NCBI GenBank assembly: GCA_947846985.1
Contig: CANTUZ010000025.1
Span: 7,128,100-7,192,099, forward strand
Origin: Fratercula arctica
Taxonomy: Eukaryota > Chordata > Aves > Charadriiformes > Alcidae
Reading direction: 5' to 3'
Length of the DNA: 64,000 nucleotides
Both the position numbers and the translations under genes were made by a program. The notes under the pieces were generated by a model that saw only the letters and a list, made by a program, of their open reading frames with translations, searched no databases and was not told where the DNA came from. Below, in pieces: positions 33,235 through 44,440 of this stretch. Position 1 is the stretch's first letter. Each line of letters begins with the position of its first letter.

Positions 33235-34446
33235 TCAGAACTTCCTGTGTTCCAGCTTGTGCCCATTACCCCTCGTCCTGTTACTGGGAACCACTGAAAA
33301 GAGTCTGGCTCCATCCTCCTTAAACCCACCCTTTAGATATTTGTAAGCATTAATAAGGTCTCCCCTCAGCCTTCTCTTCTCCAGGCTAAAGAGTCCCAGC
33401 TCTCTCAGCCTTTCCTCATAAGGGAGATGCTCCAATCCCTCAGTCATCTTTGTTGCCCTACGCTGCACTCTCTCCAGTAGTTCCCTGTCCTTCTTGAACT
33501 GGGGAGCCCAGAACTGGACACAGTATTCCAGTTGTGGCCTCACCAGTGCAGAGTAGAGGGGGAGAATGACCTCCCTTGACCTGCTGGCCACACTCTTCCC
33601 TATGCAGCCCAGAATTCCGTTGGCCTTCTTGGCGACAAGGGCACATTGCTTGCTCATGGATAATTTACTGTCTACCAAGACCCCCAGATCCTTTTCTTCA
33701 GAGCTGCTTTCCAGCAGGTCCACCCCTAACTTATACTGGTGCCTGACATTCTTCCTCCCCAGGTGCAGGACCCTACACTTGTCCCTGTTGAACCTCATTA
33801 GGTTCTTCTCTGCCCAGCTCTCCAGCCTGTCTAGGTCACGCTGGATGGCAACATGGCCCTCTGGGGTGTCAGCCACCCCACACAGTTTGGTATCATCAGC
33901 GAACTTGCTGAGGATACACTCTGTCCCCTCATCCAGGTTGTTGATGAATATGTTAAACAATACTGGTCCACCCCCCCCCCACTGGGGGACACCACTGGTT
34001 ACAGGCCTCCAACTCGACCCTGCTCCATTAATCACAACCCTCTGAGTCCTGTCACACAGCCAGCTCTCTATCCACCTCACTGTCCCCTCGTCTAGTCCAC
34101 ACTTCCTCAGTTTCCTAAGGAGGATGTTATGAGAGACAGTGTCAAAAGCCTTGCTGAAGTCAAGGTAGATGACATCTGCTGCTCTGCCCTCATCTAGCCA
34201 ACCACTTATAACATCATAGAAGGCTATGAGATTGGTCAAGCATGATTTACCCTTGGTAAATCCATGTTGACCACTTCCAATAACTTCCTGCTCTTGACTG
34301 TGCTTGGATATGACATCCAGAACGAGTCGCTCCATTACTTTCTCAGGGATGGAGGTGAGACTAACCAGTCTGTAGTTCCCTGGGTCCTCCTTCTTGCCCT
34401 TTTTGAAGACTGGAGTGATATTGGCCTTCCTCCAGTCCTCAGGCAC
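33235..34446 (-). pseudogene. CR1 ORF2 reverse transcriptase domain
   Basis: An open frame of 403 codons with [42 protein letters not shown] (first catalytic Asp), a decayed [15 protein letters not shown] (PQGS motif damaged by a homopolymer) and the box FADDTKL intact, followed by the C-terminal block. An N-terminal linker (34489-34983) lies upstream in another frame. Confidence 0.88.
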
Positions 34447-35126
34447 CTCACCTGTTCTCCAGGACCTTTCAAAGATGATGGAGAGTGGTCAAGCAATAAC
34501 ATCTGCCAGCTCTCTCAGCACTCGCGGGTGCATCTCATCAGGGCCCATGGACTTATGGATGTCCAGATTGGCCAAGTGGTCTCTAACCTGATCTTCCTCT
34601 ACTGGGGAAAACTCTTCCTCTCTCCAGACCTTCCCCCTTGCCTCCAGGGCCTGGGATTCATGAGGGACAGCTTTAGCAGTGAAGACTGAAGCAAAGAAGG
34701 CATTCAGTAGCTCTGCCTTCTCTGTGTCTTCCACCACTAGGGCACCCATCTCATTCATTAGTGGGCCTACATTTTCCCTAGTCTTCCTTTTTCTATTGAT
34801 ATACTGAAAGAACCTCTTCTTGTTATCTTTAACCATGGTAGCCAAGATGAGTTCTGCTTGAGCTTTGGCCCTTCTAATTTTCACCCTGCATAGCTTCACT
34901 ACATCTTGGTATTTTTCATAAGTAGCCAACCCCCTTTTCCAAAGATCATAAACTTTCTTTTTTTTTTCCTGAGGTCCAGCCAAAGCTCTCTATTTAGCCA
35001 GGCTGGTCTTCTTCCCTGTCTGCTCGTTTTTTGGGACTTGGGGATGGCCTTCTCCTGAGCTTTTAAGAGTTCCTCCTTGAAGTAAGACCAGCCTTCCTGG
35101 GCACCTTTGCCCTTCAGGACTGTCCC

Positions 35127-36093
35127 CTAAGGGACACTCTCAACTATGCTCCTAAGCAGGCCAAAGTTTGCCCTTCGGAAATCTAAGGTGGCAGTTCTGC
35201 TGGCTCCCCGCCTTGCTTCACCAAGAATTGAAAATTCTATCATTTCATGGTCACTCTGCCCAAGACGACCTCCAGTCTTTACATCCCCTACAAGACCTTC
35301 TCTGTTAACAAGCAGCAGGTCCAGTAGGGCACTTTCCCTAGTTGGCTCCTTCACCAGCTGTGTCAGGAAGTTGTCTTCCACACACTCCAGGAACCTCCAG
35401 GACTGTTCCCTCTCTGCTGTATTGTATTTCCAGCAGACATCTGGAAAGTTGAAGTCCCCCACAAGAACAAGGGCGAGCGATCGTGAGATCTCTGACAGCT
35501 GCTTATAGAATATTTCATCAGCCTCTACATCCTGGTTGGGGGGGTCTATAACAAACTCCCACCATGATGTCCGACTTATTGGCCTTCCCCTTGATCCTTA
35601 TCCATAAACACTCAAGAATGTCGTCATGCACATTGTTAAGTTCTTGGCATTCAAAACTGCCCCTGACATAGAGGGCCACCCCACCACCTCTCCTTCCTTG
35701 CCTATCCCTTCTGAAGAGTTGGTAGCTGTCAATCACCGCACTCCAGTTGTGCGTGTCTTCCCACCACGTTTCTGTGATGGCAACTATGTCATAGTTTCCC
35801 TGCTGTACAATGGCCTCCAACTCTTCCTGTTTGTTGCCCATGCTGTGTGCATTTGTGTAGATGCACTTCAGCTGGGCTAATTGCCTTGCCACTTTATTGG
35901 GGGGACAAGCCCTTATTCCCACCTGTCCACGCTCAGACATTTCTGCAGTTGCCAAACCATCACTACTCCTCATGTCTTTGCTAGCACATGGTTCATCTTC
36001 TCCCACCTCCACTGCAACAACAGGCTGCAAGGCCTTGCTAGCACTTTTACCCACCAGCACTGGCATGCTGCTCCCAGGCACCACTTTAGTCAC
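35127..36093 (-). pseudogene. CR1 ORF2 endonuclease domain, broken
   Basis: AP-endonuclease-type domain in two frames: IYTNAHSMGNKQEELEA and IVAITETWWED (Asn and Glu of the active site) in the first, MGDFNFPDVCW and GQSDHEMIEF (Asp/Asn and the terminal SDH) in the second. All expected motifs are visible. A frameshift near 35510 separates them. Confidence 0.85.
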
Positions 36094-36119
36094 TCTGATT
36101 ACATTCCCGTCCCCCTTAA

Positions 36120-37332
36120 AACCTAGTTTAAAGCCCTTTCAATGAGTCCTGCTAACTCCTGTCCCAGAATCCTTCTTCCCCTTTTGGTTAGGCTTTCCCC
36201 ATCTGTTGCCAGCATGCCTGGTGTCCTGTATATCAATCCATGATCAAAGTAACCAGAGTTCTGTCGGTTGCACCAGTCTCTGAGCCAGGAGTTAATCTCC
36301 TGACTCCTCCCATTTATCCCCTCATCAATCCCTGCAACTGGTGGGATAGAGGAGAACACTACTTGTGCTCCTGATCCCTTAACCAGCCGTCCCAGGGCTC
36401 TCTTCATTGCCCTTAGACTTCTGGTAGCTATCTCATCGTTACCTACTTGAAATATCAGTAGTGGATCTGAGGGCGGAACCAGGGTAGGGAGTTTCCTACA
36501 TATGTCCTTGATCCTGGCCCCAGGGAGGCAGCTGACTTCTGTGGGATGGGTCAGGTCGACAGATAGGGCCCTCCATTCCCCTCAGAAGGGAGTCACCTAC
36601 TACAATTACCTTCCTTTTTTTCTTGGTTGAGGAGGTCATGGGGGTGAGTGATTAACCCTGTGTGACTCACTAGATGGACAATCCTCCCCATCCTCATTTG
36701 CCTGGCCCTCAGATTCCAAAGCCCCAGTGACTACAACCCCTCTTTTCTTCCTTGTGGCTGTGGTAATAATACAGGCAGTACATCTTTCTGACTGTGGAGA
36801 TGTCTCTAGTGTAGATTGCACATCATCCACATCCTCATTCAACTGGCCTTCCTCATTCAGTACCTCATATCTGTTGTTCAGAGGTACCGGGGGGGGGGGG
36901 CAAGGAGAGGGTTTGCCCACTGCCCTGACCATGAACTCTTCTGCATTCACTCCCTTCATTAAGGCTTCTGCCTTCTGCATGGCAGGAGCAGGGTACAGGG
37001 GCCTCTAGATCCCAGCTGCTTCCTGCTGGGTGCTTCTGTTTCAAGGAGGGCAGAGCCTGGCTCCACCAGTCTATTTCTTCCTCAGTCTCTCTGATGCTCC
37101 TTAACCTTTCAACTTCCTCTCTCAGCTCTGCCACCAGGCTGAGCAGATCATTTACCTGTTCACAACATATGCAGCAGTTCTCATAGCTGCCTCCCGTTGT
37201 CAGTGAAAGGCTCCGGCACTCCCTGCAGCCGGTGACCTGGACAGCTGCATGTCTCTGTGGGAGCTCCATCTGGGTTCCCACATCCTTTCTGGTTGAGGTT
37301 GAGCACACCACCTTCTTCCGGGTGGAAGCCAT
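36120..37332 (-). pseudogene. CR1 ORF1 (RNA-binding/esterase-type), broken
   Basis: N-terminal segment 36865-37332 begins MASTRKKVVC and includes CRECRSL and CCICCEQV followed by a coiled coil (VAELREEVERLRSIRE). The middle segment is 36636-36980. The C-terminal segment (to 36123) contains LIFQVGNDEIA and an SIPPV motif, then WLRDWCNRQNSGYFDHG, in the style of the SGNH-esterase domain reported for CR1 ORF1. Frames are split by at least two shifts. Role by family: RNA binding and an esterase of unclear function in retrotransposition. Confidence 0.7.
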
Positions 37333-37700
37333 AGCTAATCTTCACTAAGCACAGCTAATCTTTACTTGAGTGAAGTGCAGCAGCTCACGTCCTGCCCAAC
37401 AAGCTGCAAACAGTTACAGCACCCCACCCAGGGCACCCACACTCAATTTGCTTGCACTGTAGACAGCAACTAGTCACTTCTCAAAGGTTTCTTATAGTCT
37501 GATGAACGGTGTGTGTTGCTGGGTCTGCCCACGCTAGCTTAGCAGGCCCGCCCACAAGCTGTCAGCCCCCAGCACGGGCACACTGCTTTTCCCGGCTTCT
37601 AAGAACCCCCAAAAGAGCTTTTCAACTTCAGATCGCTTCCCCAGAGCAGACTTACCTGCCCTGAAGCTCGTCTCCGCAGCAAAACCACATATTAACTCTA

Positions 37701-38409
37701 GTTCAGCGACCTAAATGAGAATAAATCTAGGGAGGGCTGTCTAGTAGTTAGAGCTGGAAACTATTTCTTTAGAACCCCTGGAGTGTCTTTATGCTTTTGT
37801 GTCAATCCTACTTCATAACTTTAAATATATGTATTAGCTCTATCCCTCTGATTACTTTCTCAGACAAGGTGACTATAATTGCATTGTAAATTGTTGCACA
37901 TCATTTAAATTGTTTTACTATTATTTGAGCTAATACTTGAAAAGCTAATGTCTGATAAAAGCTGGCTATACGATAAATCACTGCCTTCATGCAGATATAT
38001 GCTGCTTCCCACAAGAAAAATGAGTGACTTAGCATGTAGTTACATGCTCAAAATGGAGAGCAAGACTAAAACTGATGCATAAGGCTCACAGGGGACTCAG
38101 TGAATCAAGAAGTCTCTTCCAGTCCTAATTTTTATGTTCTGTATTTCCTATGTTTTCTTTAAATAATGTAAGAGATTCCCTTGGAACACAGATCACTATA
38201 TATAATAATGAGAATCTCAGCCCCAAGTAGTAATACCCATAAGAAATGATACCAAAAGACCAGGCATGAAGTAGGTGGCGTGATGAAAGGATTAACTGCT
38301 GAGCCTAGACTTCCAGATAACAATCCTAAGAAGACACATGAGCAGGACGCCCTAAGGAGAAGAAGAAGAAACATTAACCTGTGTTTGTCAAGGGGAATAT
38401 CTGGACCTC
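37701..38409. other. No gene recognised
   Basis: AT-rich sequence between a CR1 5' end and an LTR-like element. Nothing recognised. Confidence 0.5.
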
Positions 38410-38669
38410 TGTGGCAGTGTGCTCTCCCCCTTTCCCCCTTCCCCCACCCCGGCTCCTGCTCAAGCCATAACCATCAGTGGGAGTTGTTATGAGTTGCACC
38501 TGGACTTTGGGGGATGGCTGGCAACACAGCCAAAACACTGTCTGGAGTGGGGACCTAGATATTTTGTTTCAATGTGAATATGACTATTCATATTACTCTA
38601 TAAATAGCGGACAGCCCAAGAGCCCTTTGAGCTCTCCTGCACGGCGATTGGAATAACCTTACTCTAACA
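38410..38669 (+). mobile_element. LTR-like element, inverted partner of window start
   Basis: Starts TGTGGCAGTGTGCTCTCC with a C-rich run, has a TATA-like CTCTATAAATAGCGG near 38600, and a possible end CTCTAACA at 38669. Its first ~65 bases recur reversed at 1-64. The right boundary and the lack of a target duplication leave the LTR call tentative. Confidence 0.45.
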
Positions 38670-39256
38670 TATAAGGGGAAATCAGTGCAGTTGTAACTTA
38701 AGAAAATTATTGGAAGTGCCCATTTTCTGAAACAGTACATCTTTAATACTGTACCTGAAATCTTCCATTATGCTTATTCATCATAGAATCATAGAATCGT
38801 TTTGGTTGGAAGAGACCTTTAAAATCATCGAGTCCAACCGTTAACCTAACACTGCCAAGTCCACCACTAAACCATGTCGCCAAGCACCACAGCTACATGT
38901 CTTTTAAATACCTCCAGGGATGGTGCCTCAACCACTTCCCTGGGCAGCCTGTTCCAATGCTTAACAACCCTTTCAGTGAAGAATTTTTTCCTAATATCCA
39001 GTCTAAACCTCCCCGGCGCAACTTGAGGCCATTTCCTCTTGTCCTATCGCCTGTTACCTGGGAGAAGAGACCAACCCCCACCTTTCAGGTAGTTGTAGAG
39101 AGCAATAAGGTCTCCCCTCAACCTCCTTTTCTCTGGACTAAACACCCCCAGCTCCCTCAGCTGCTCCTCATAAGACTTATTCTCTAGACCCCTCACCAGC
39201 TTCATTGCCCTTCTTTGGACATGCTCCAGCACCTCAATGTCTTTCTTGTAGTGAGG

Positions 39257-39938
39257 TCTCTCTGGCATCTTGGACCACTTGGGCCAGCAAGGTAGGCGTT
39301 GCTCCCGAGAACAGGATATCATCCATGTAGTGGTAACAAATGATGTCGGGATTGTTTCGTCGAACTTCAGATAAGGCTTTCGCCACGTATAGTTGGCATA
39401 TAGTAGGACTATTCTTCATTCCTTGTGGTAATACAGTCCAGTGGTATCTTTGCATGGGCGCTTGACGGTTCACCGTTGGCATGGAAAACGCAAACCGCTG
39501 AGCATCTTCCGGCGCTAATGGTATCGTAAAGAAACAGCCTTTTAAGTCCATTACTACGATGCTCCAGTTCTTTGGTAGCATAGTCGGCGATGGCATTCCA
39601 GGTTGCAGTGCACCCATGGTCTCTATTACAGCATTCACTTGCCGTAGGTCATGTATTAGTCTCCACTTTCCGCTTTTCTTTTTTATCACAAAGACAGGCG
39701 TATTCCAGGGGCTAGTAGTCGGCTTCAAGTGTCCTTGGCGGACTTGCTCGTCAACTAATTCCTGTAATGCTTCGGCCTTTTTCGTCGTCAGGGGCCACTG
39801 CTCTACCCAAACTGGTGTGTCTGTTAGCCAAGTTAGGCGGATAACAGGCTGTAAGACAGTGGCCCCCTCTAAAAAGGCCTCTGTGGGTCCGAAGTTTGTA
39901 TGGTCATGCCCCAGGCTCCAAGTACATCTCCCCCCCAT
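39257..39938 (-). pseudogene. pol: Class II ERV reverse transcriptase, truncated
   Basis: Contains PVWVEQWPLTTKKAEAL, SPWNTPVFVIKKKSGKWR, LRQVNAVIETMG, the first Asp in [27 protein letters not shown], and the box YHYMDDILF. The YMDD form and surrounding blocks are those of class II (betaretrovirus-like) RT. It is cut about 20 codons after the box by the insertion boundary, so thumb, RNase H and integrase are missing. Confidence 0.9.
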
Positions 39939-40141
39939 AGATTAAGGGGAACATTAACAATGTATGGGCGAACAGTTGCAACTTGACCTTCCGGCCCTAT
40001 TATCTGAATAACATGTAAGCTTTGTCGAGAGGTGGAAACTCCCTCAATTCCAGCAAGCCCGCCACTGGCAGAGGCAGTGGGCCACTGAGGAGGCCAACGC
40101 TGGAAAGAGATCACAGTCACGTCAGCCCCTGTGCCAATCAT
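39869..40141 (-). pseudogene. pro: Class II ERV protease, active-site Asp lost
   Basis: Retroviral aspartic protease region: MIGTGADVTVISFQRWP occupies the site normally read as a DTGA motif; here the Asp codon position reads Gly, so the enzyme would be dead. It is in the same frame as the dUTPase upstream, separated by a stop near 40205. It overlaps the RT frame by about 70 bases, as expected for a pro-pol frameshift arrangement. Confidence 0.8.
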
Positions 40142-40204
40142 TCCTTTGACTGTGATTGACTCTGGCTTGTGACCCCCGTTACATAGCTGACAGGTTAATG
40201 TTGG

Positions 40205-40612
40205 TCATGTGGCTTGAATTTGGTGTGCCCAATAGATCACTGGAGTTCCTGTGGAGCCAAAGCCTCCTGCCCCTCTCCTTTTGAGCTTGGCACATGGCAC
40301 TGAGCTCAAGAAAGGGACTAGCTGGGCAATGCAGCTTTCTGCCGGTATGGAGACTGGTGGGGATGGCGTCCATACCATAGCTTGAATCTGTCCTGTATAA
40401 TCTGCATCTATTACTCCGGGTAAAACAAATAGTCCTTGGGAGGTGGTGCTAGATCGTCCTATTAACAGTGCAGTAAGACCTCTTCCCAGTGGTCCATATA
40501 GTGCGAGAGGCACACGATGTACCTTTTGGTCTCTTATTGTGACGTCGATGGCTGTGGCAACATCCATACCGGCACTTCCGGTGGTCTGTGCTCGGAGGCT
40601 GTCCAGACCCAT
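40205..40612 (-). pseudogene. Class II ERV dUTPase domain
   Basis: Motifs of the trimeric dUTPase are visible in order: GSAGMDVATAID (motif 1), GRSSTTSQGL (motif 2), LPGVIDADYTGQIQ (motif 3), ESCIAQLVPF (motif 4) and GAGGFGSTG (motif 5). It lies between gag and protease, the betaretrovirus position, and overlaps the end of gag by about 80 bases in another frame. Complete as a domain, apart from the stop at its end. Confidence 0.88.
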
Positions 40613-42196
40613 GATGTCCGCGGGCGCATGCCTAATAGGCTTGGGTTGCGGGGCATTTGTGTCGAGGCGTGCCCCTGCTTCGCGCTGGTCCTCCCGTTTC
40701 CCGAATGCGGGGATAGCAGTTGCCCGACCTTATTATATCTTGAACGGCATTGATTTGCAAAATGTTTGCCTTTATCGCAGCGTGGACAGATATCTGGGGT
40801 CAGATCATTGGTTCCTGTCCCTTGCGGACAACTACGCTTAAAATGACCTGGTTTGCCACAACGGAAGCATATTTGCTCTTTTGTTGCAACGGCGGCAGCG
40901 AATGACGCCGCAAGCATATCGGTTTGATAGGAAATGGATCCCACTCTATTACAAGCCTCTATCATGTCTATTAGGCCTGGATTCTTTAGGGGTTGCAAAA
41001 TACATTTACAATCAATATTAGCATTTTCCACTGCTAGTTTTAGCATCAGAGCTTCTTTGGCCTCTAGATTATCCACTTGCTTATGAATAGCTTCTTGTAA
41101 ATGATCAATAAATGTCATGTATGGTTCATTGGGACCCTGCTTGATAGTTGTGAAAGATTGGGTTGCCTTGCCTGTGTCAGGGACCTTAATTATAGCTTTC
41201 AGGGCAAGGTCTGCCGACCGCTTTAAAATTTCTGGTGCTAGCCGCGCTTGGAGCTGCGGAGTATCGACGGGTGACTCCCCCAACAATTGAGGGAGACCTG
41301 CCCTCTGTAGAGGATCTCCATCTTCTCTAGACAAATTATCTATTGCGGCAAAACTGCATGCGTCTCTCCAGCGTGCCATAAAGAGAACACGCTGCGTGGG
41401 GGTAAAGATAACATCTGCCAATTGTCTGATATCAAACGGAGTTAGTATGTGTCCCTTCATAATGGTATTTAATAATCCTTGCACATACGGGGAAGTTAGT
41501 CCATGCTGCATAATCGTTTTTCGCATTTCTTTAACTAGCTCCCAGCTCAGCGGTTCCCAAGTCTTTGGTCCTTGTCGAGTGATTTTCACAGGACACACGA
41601 GGGCAGTAGCGGCTTCTAAATCGCCGTCTTGTATTGCCTGTTTACGTAACTTCTGCCAGTGCTGGGCGGGATCGTAAGTCGTGGGAACTGCCTGACTTGG
41701 CGGAGGATCCTCTCAGCCCGGTAAATCCCTTTCCTGCAAGCACTGTCGTATTCGAACTAGAGGCTCGGACCCGGGGGGCTGCGGCGGTGCTGCCGCCGAA
41801 TCTAATGGGAGTGCTGAAGACGTAGCAGGATGGCCCGGGGGCTCGAGCTTCTCCCCCCACTTTTCCTCTATATGAGCGGCAGCTGGGCTGTCCGGCGTCA
41901 CTGCGGCCCGTTCTGATTTCATCTGCTGTAATGTGTCCTGAATTAACCTCCAGGTTGTTAAGATCTTCGTAGCTACCGCATCCCCTTTCGTTGCTGCCTC
42001 AAACAAAGTTTCACCGGCTTGCTCCCAACTTGATAATTGGAAAGCTGTTGTAGAATCAGCGGGAAGGCCCTTGCTTTTTAGCCATGCTTAGCAAAAGCCG
42101 AAGAGTTCCTTCATCATATTGTATACCCCTTTTACTTAAAAACTTTTCTAATATACATACAATCGCCTTTTCCTCTGAGGACATTTTTGACCCCAT
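40534..42196 (-). pseudogene. gag: Class II ERV gag with frameshift and stop
   Basis: The start codon near 42196 (MGSKMSSEEKAIV) opens a short frame that shifts near 42090. The main frame then runs LFEAATKGDAVATKI (about 42003), meets a TGA at 41713, and continues through capsid (LSWELVKEMRKTIMQHG, TLTPFDIRQLAD-like region) to two CCHC zinc knuckles, CFRCGKPGHFKRSC and CPRCDKGKHFANQC, near 40750-40860. Two knuckles and the overlap with dUTPase fit class II. The early frameshift is also present in the second provirus at about 49010. Confidence 0.85.
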
Positions 42197-42322
42197 TCTC
42201 ACACGTTCCCGGCTGCTCACCTTTCCTTGGTGATTAGTCGTCCGGACTGCAGCTCTCAGATACCGCTGCTTTTTTTTGTTCAGCCGGGCTGCTCCACCAG
42301 TTGTATCTTCCTACAATTCAAG

Positions 42323-42340
42323 TCCCGATTCGGGCTGCCA
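42323..42340 (-). promoter_or_regulatory. Primer-binding site of the class II ERV
   Basis: On the minus strand TGGCAGCCCGAATCGGGA lies two bases after the LTR. It resembles the tRNA-Lys3 primer site with an inserted base and two changes; another tRNA may fit better, so I do not fix the primer. Confidence 0.6.
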
Positions 42341-42342
42341 TT

Positions 42343-42652
42343 TGTGGAGCATTAATTCACGGACTCTGGCAGGGTATGGACCAAAGACCTTTATTATAAC
42401 AATTTCCCGAGTTTTATAGGTACAGGTACCCTCCACGCGCAGGCAGCATCCTGCTGATAGGTTGAAGGTCGATTGCCACGCACTTCTCGGTGTCTTCCGA
42501 TTGGTCGTCTCTATCTGTTCACGCGGAGTAGCAGCTTTGCTTTCACATTCCTTTTCTTGCTGATATCTCCTGACGCTTGCTTATCTTTTCTCTCAAGGCG
42601 CCTCTCAAGGGTACAGCTTTGTCTCATCAAGGCCAAACTCTCTATCTCCACA
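42343..42652 (-). mobile_element. 5' LTR of class II ERV (first provirus)
   Basis: About 310 bases bounded by TGTGGAGCATTAATTC and CTATCTCCACA on the plus strand. The half nearest the internal region is essentially identical to the 5' LTR at 49258; the other half is more diverged and slightly shorter. Confidence 0.88.
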
Positions 42653-43616
42653 GTGAGGGGCCCAAAACCGAACACAGTACTCAAGGTGGGGCCTCACCAG
42701 TGCTGAGTACAGGGGGACGATCACTTCCCTAGTCCTGCTGGCCACACTGTTCCTGATGCAAGCCAGGATGCCGTTGGCTGCCTTGGCCACCTGGGCACAC
42801 TGCTGGCTCATATTCAGCCAGTTGTCGACCAGCACCCCCAGGTCCTTTTCTACCAGGCAGCTCTCTAGCCACTCTTCCCCAAGCCTGTGTCGCTGCATGG
42901 GGTTGTTGTGACCCAAGTGCAGGACCCAGCACTTGACCTTGTTGAACCTCATACAGTTGGCCTTGGCCCATCAGTCCAGCCTGTCCAGATCCCTCTGCAA
43001 AGGCTTTCTACCCTCAAGCAGGTCAACACTCCTGCCCAACTTGGTGTCATCTGCGAACTTACTGAGGGTGCACTCAATCCCCTTGTCCAGATCATTGATA
43101 AAGATATTACAGAGAACTGGTCCCAGTACTGAGCCCTGGGGAACACCACTCGTGACTGGCTGCCAACTGGATTTAACTCCATTCACCACAACTCTTTGAG
43201 CCCAGCCCTCCAGCCAGTTTTTTACCCAGTGAAGCATATGCCCATCCATGCCATAAGCAGCCAGTTTCTCCAGGAGAATGCTGTGGGAAATGGTGTCAAA
43301 GGCTTTACTAAAGTCCAGGTAAACAATATCCACAGCTTTTCCCTCATCCACTAAGCGGGTCACCTTGTCATAGAAGGAGATCAGGTTAGTCAAGTAGGAC
43401 TTGCCTTTCATAAAGCAATGCTGACTGGGCCTAATCACCTGCTTGTCCTGTACATGTTGCGTGATGGCACTCAAGATGATCTGCTCCATAACATTCCCCA
43501 GCACCGAGGTCAGACTGACAGGTCTGTAGTTCCCCAGATCATCCTTCTGGACCTTCTTGTAGATGGGCATCACATTTGCTAACTTCCAGTCTAATGGGAC
43601 CTCCCCACTTAGCCAG

Positions 43617-44090
43617 CCACAAGTTTTTCAAAATGCTGTATGTTCTAGAACTACCTTTATATTGTTTAAGCAGCAGCAGGTCAAAGAGCCACAGACAGTG
43701 CTGTTCAACTATTACTTATTCCTCAGATTTCCACAGAAACCTTGAATCCAGCCCTCTGATATTATTAGAATCGATAGTATCATCGTCGATATTTGTCAAG
43801 TACAAAAAGGATATCCTGTTCTTAGAATTTGGCAGAATGACTTTTTTTGGCTTTTAATCTTCCCTGATTTGCAGTGGGCTACAAAAGCAATATTTTCAGT
43901 AGTATATTTTTGTAAAACTTTTGAGTTCCTTAATGATGTTCCACAGAGTTGTTATGAAGTACAGGGACAACGGAGGTGAATGTTTTGAAGTTTGCTTGGT
44001 TCAAACAAAAAACAAATTAGAACTTCAGTCAGAACTGAAGTTGAAGAAACTCAAAATGCCTACAAATTCAAAGCCTTGTCTTAATGTGCC
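43617..44090. other. No gene recognised (host flank of provirus)
   Basis: AT-rich stretch between a CR1 and the second provirus. If the DAPK1 reading is right, it would be intron upstream of the exon at 50121, continuing at 49590. Confidence 0.45.
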
Positions 44091-44096
44091 TTTAGA

Positions 44097-44422
44097 TGTG
44101 GAGCATTAATTCACGGACTCTGGCAGGGTATGGACCAAAGACCTTTATTACAACAATTTTCCGAGCTTTATAGGTACAAGCACTCTCCACGCGCAGGCAG
44201 CATCCTGCTGATAGGTTGAAGGTCGATTGCCACGCACTTCTCGGTGTCTTCCGATTGGTTGTCTCTGTCTGTTCCCGCAGAGTAGCAGCTTTGCTTTCAC
44301 ATTCCTTTTCTTGCTGATATCTCCTGATGCTTGCTTATCTTTTCTCTGAAGGCATCTCTCAAGGATACAGCTTTGTCTCGCCCAGGTCAAACAGATCCCC
44401 TATGCTATTCCCTATCTCTACA
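44097..44422 (-). mobile_element. 3' LTR of mosaic provirus
   Basis: Preceded on the minus strand by a polypurine tract AAAAAAGGGGGAATTG. It differs from its own 5' LTR at about a dozen of 326 positions by eye. Confidence 0.9.
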
Positions 44423-44440
44423 ATTCCCCCTTTTTTATTT
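44423..44440 (-). promoter_or_regulatory. Polypurine tract of mosaic provirus
   Basis: The minus strand reads AAAAAAGGGGGAATTG directly upstream of the 3' LTR, the usual second-strand primer position, which supports the orientation. Confidence 0.8.

Larger units (their letters stand above)
33010..37700 (-). mobile_element. Near full-length CR1 LINE
   Basis: About 4.7 kb on the minus strand. From 5' to 3': GC-richer 5' UTR (37333-37700), ORF1 (start 37332) with a Cys-rich N-terminus and coiled coil, ORF1 C-terminal esterase-like part (36120-36480), ORF2 endonuclease (about 36093-35127), linker (34983-34489), RT (34446-33235), 3' UTR to about 33010. Broken by frameshifts in ORF1 (a G/C homopolymer near 36890-36900) and several in ORF2. 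Most avian CR1s are short 3' fragments, so the length is notable. Confidence 0.88.
39257..42652 (-). mobile_element. Class II ERV with 5' LTR only, perfect 6-base TSD
   Basis: Minus-strand provirus: 5' LTR 42343-42652, primer site 42323-42340, gag, dUTPase-protease, then pol ending abruptly inside RT. Both outer ends abut GTGAGG (39251-39256 and 42653-42658), which is a single run in the interrupted CR1. The 3' end has no LTR, no env and no integrase. The gag/pro/pol frames are arranged as in betaretroviruses (three frames). Confidence 0.88.
38780..43616 (-). mobile_element. CR1 LINE split by a class II ERV
   Basis: The 3' part is 38780-39256 (tail at 38780, C-terminal block near 39044-39240) and the 5' part is 42653-43616 (RT from [16 protein letters not shown] region through [13 protein letters not shown] and FADDTKLG). 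The two parts join exactly if the ERV and one copy of GTGAGG are removed. Confidence 0.9.

Noticed and set aside
42323..42340. Firm assignment of the class II primer site to tRNA-Lys3
   Set aside because: It needs one inserted base and two mismatches, so I left the primer tRNA open.
43921..44109. Lys/Leu-rich frame as a possible further DAPK1 exon
   Set aside because: No resemblance to ankyrin, kinase or other DAPK1 regions, and it runs into the provirus LTR.
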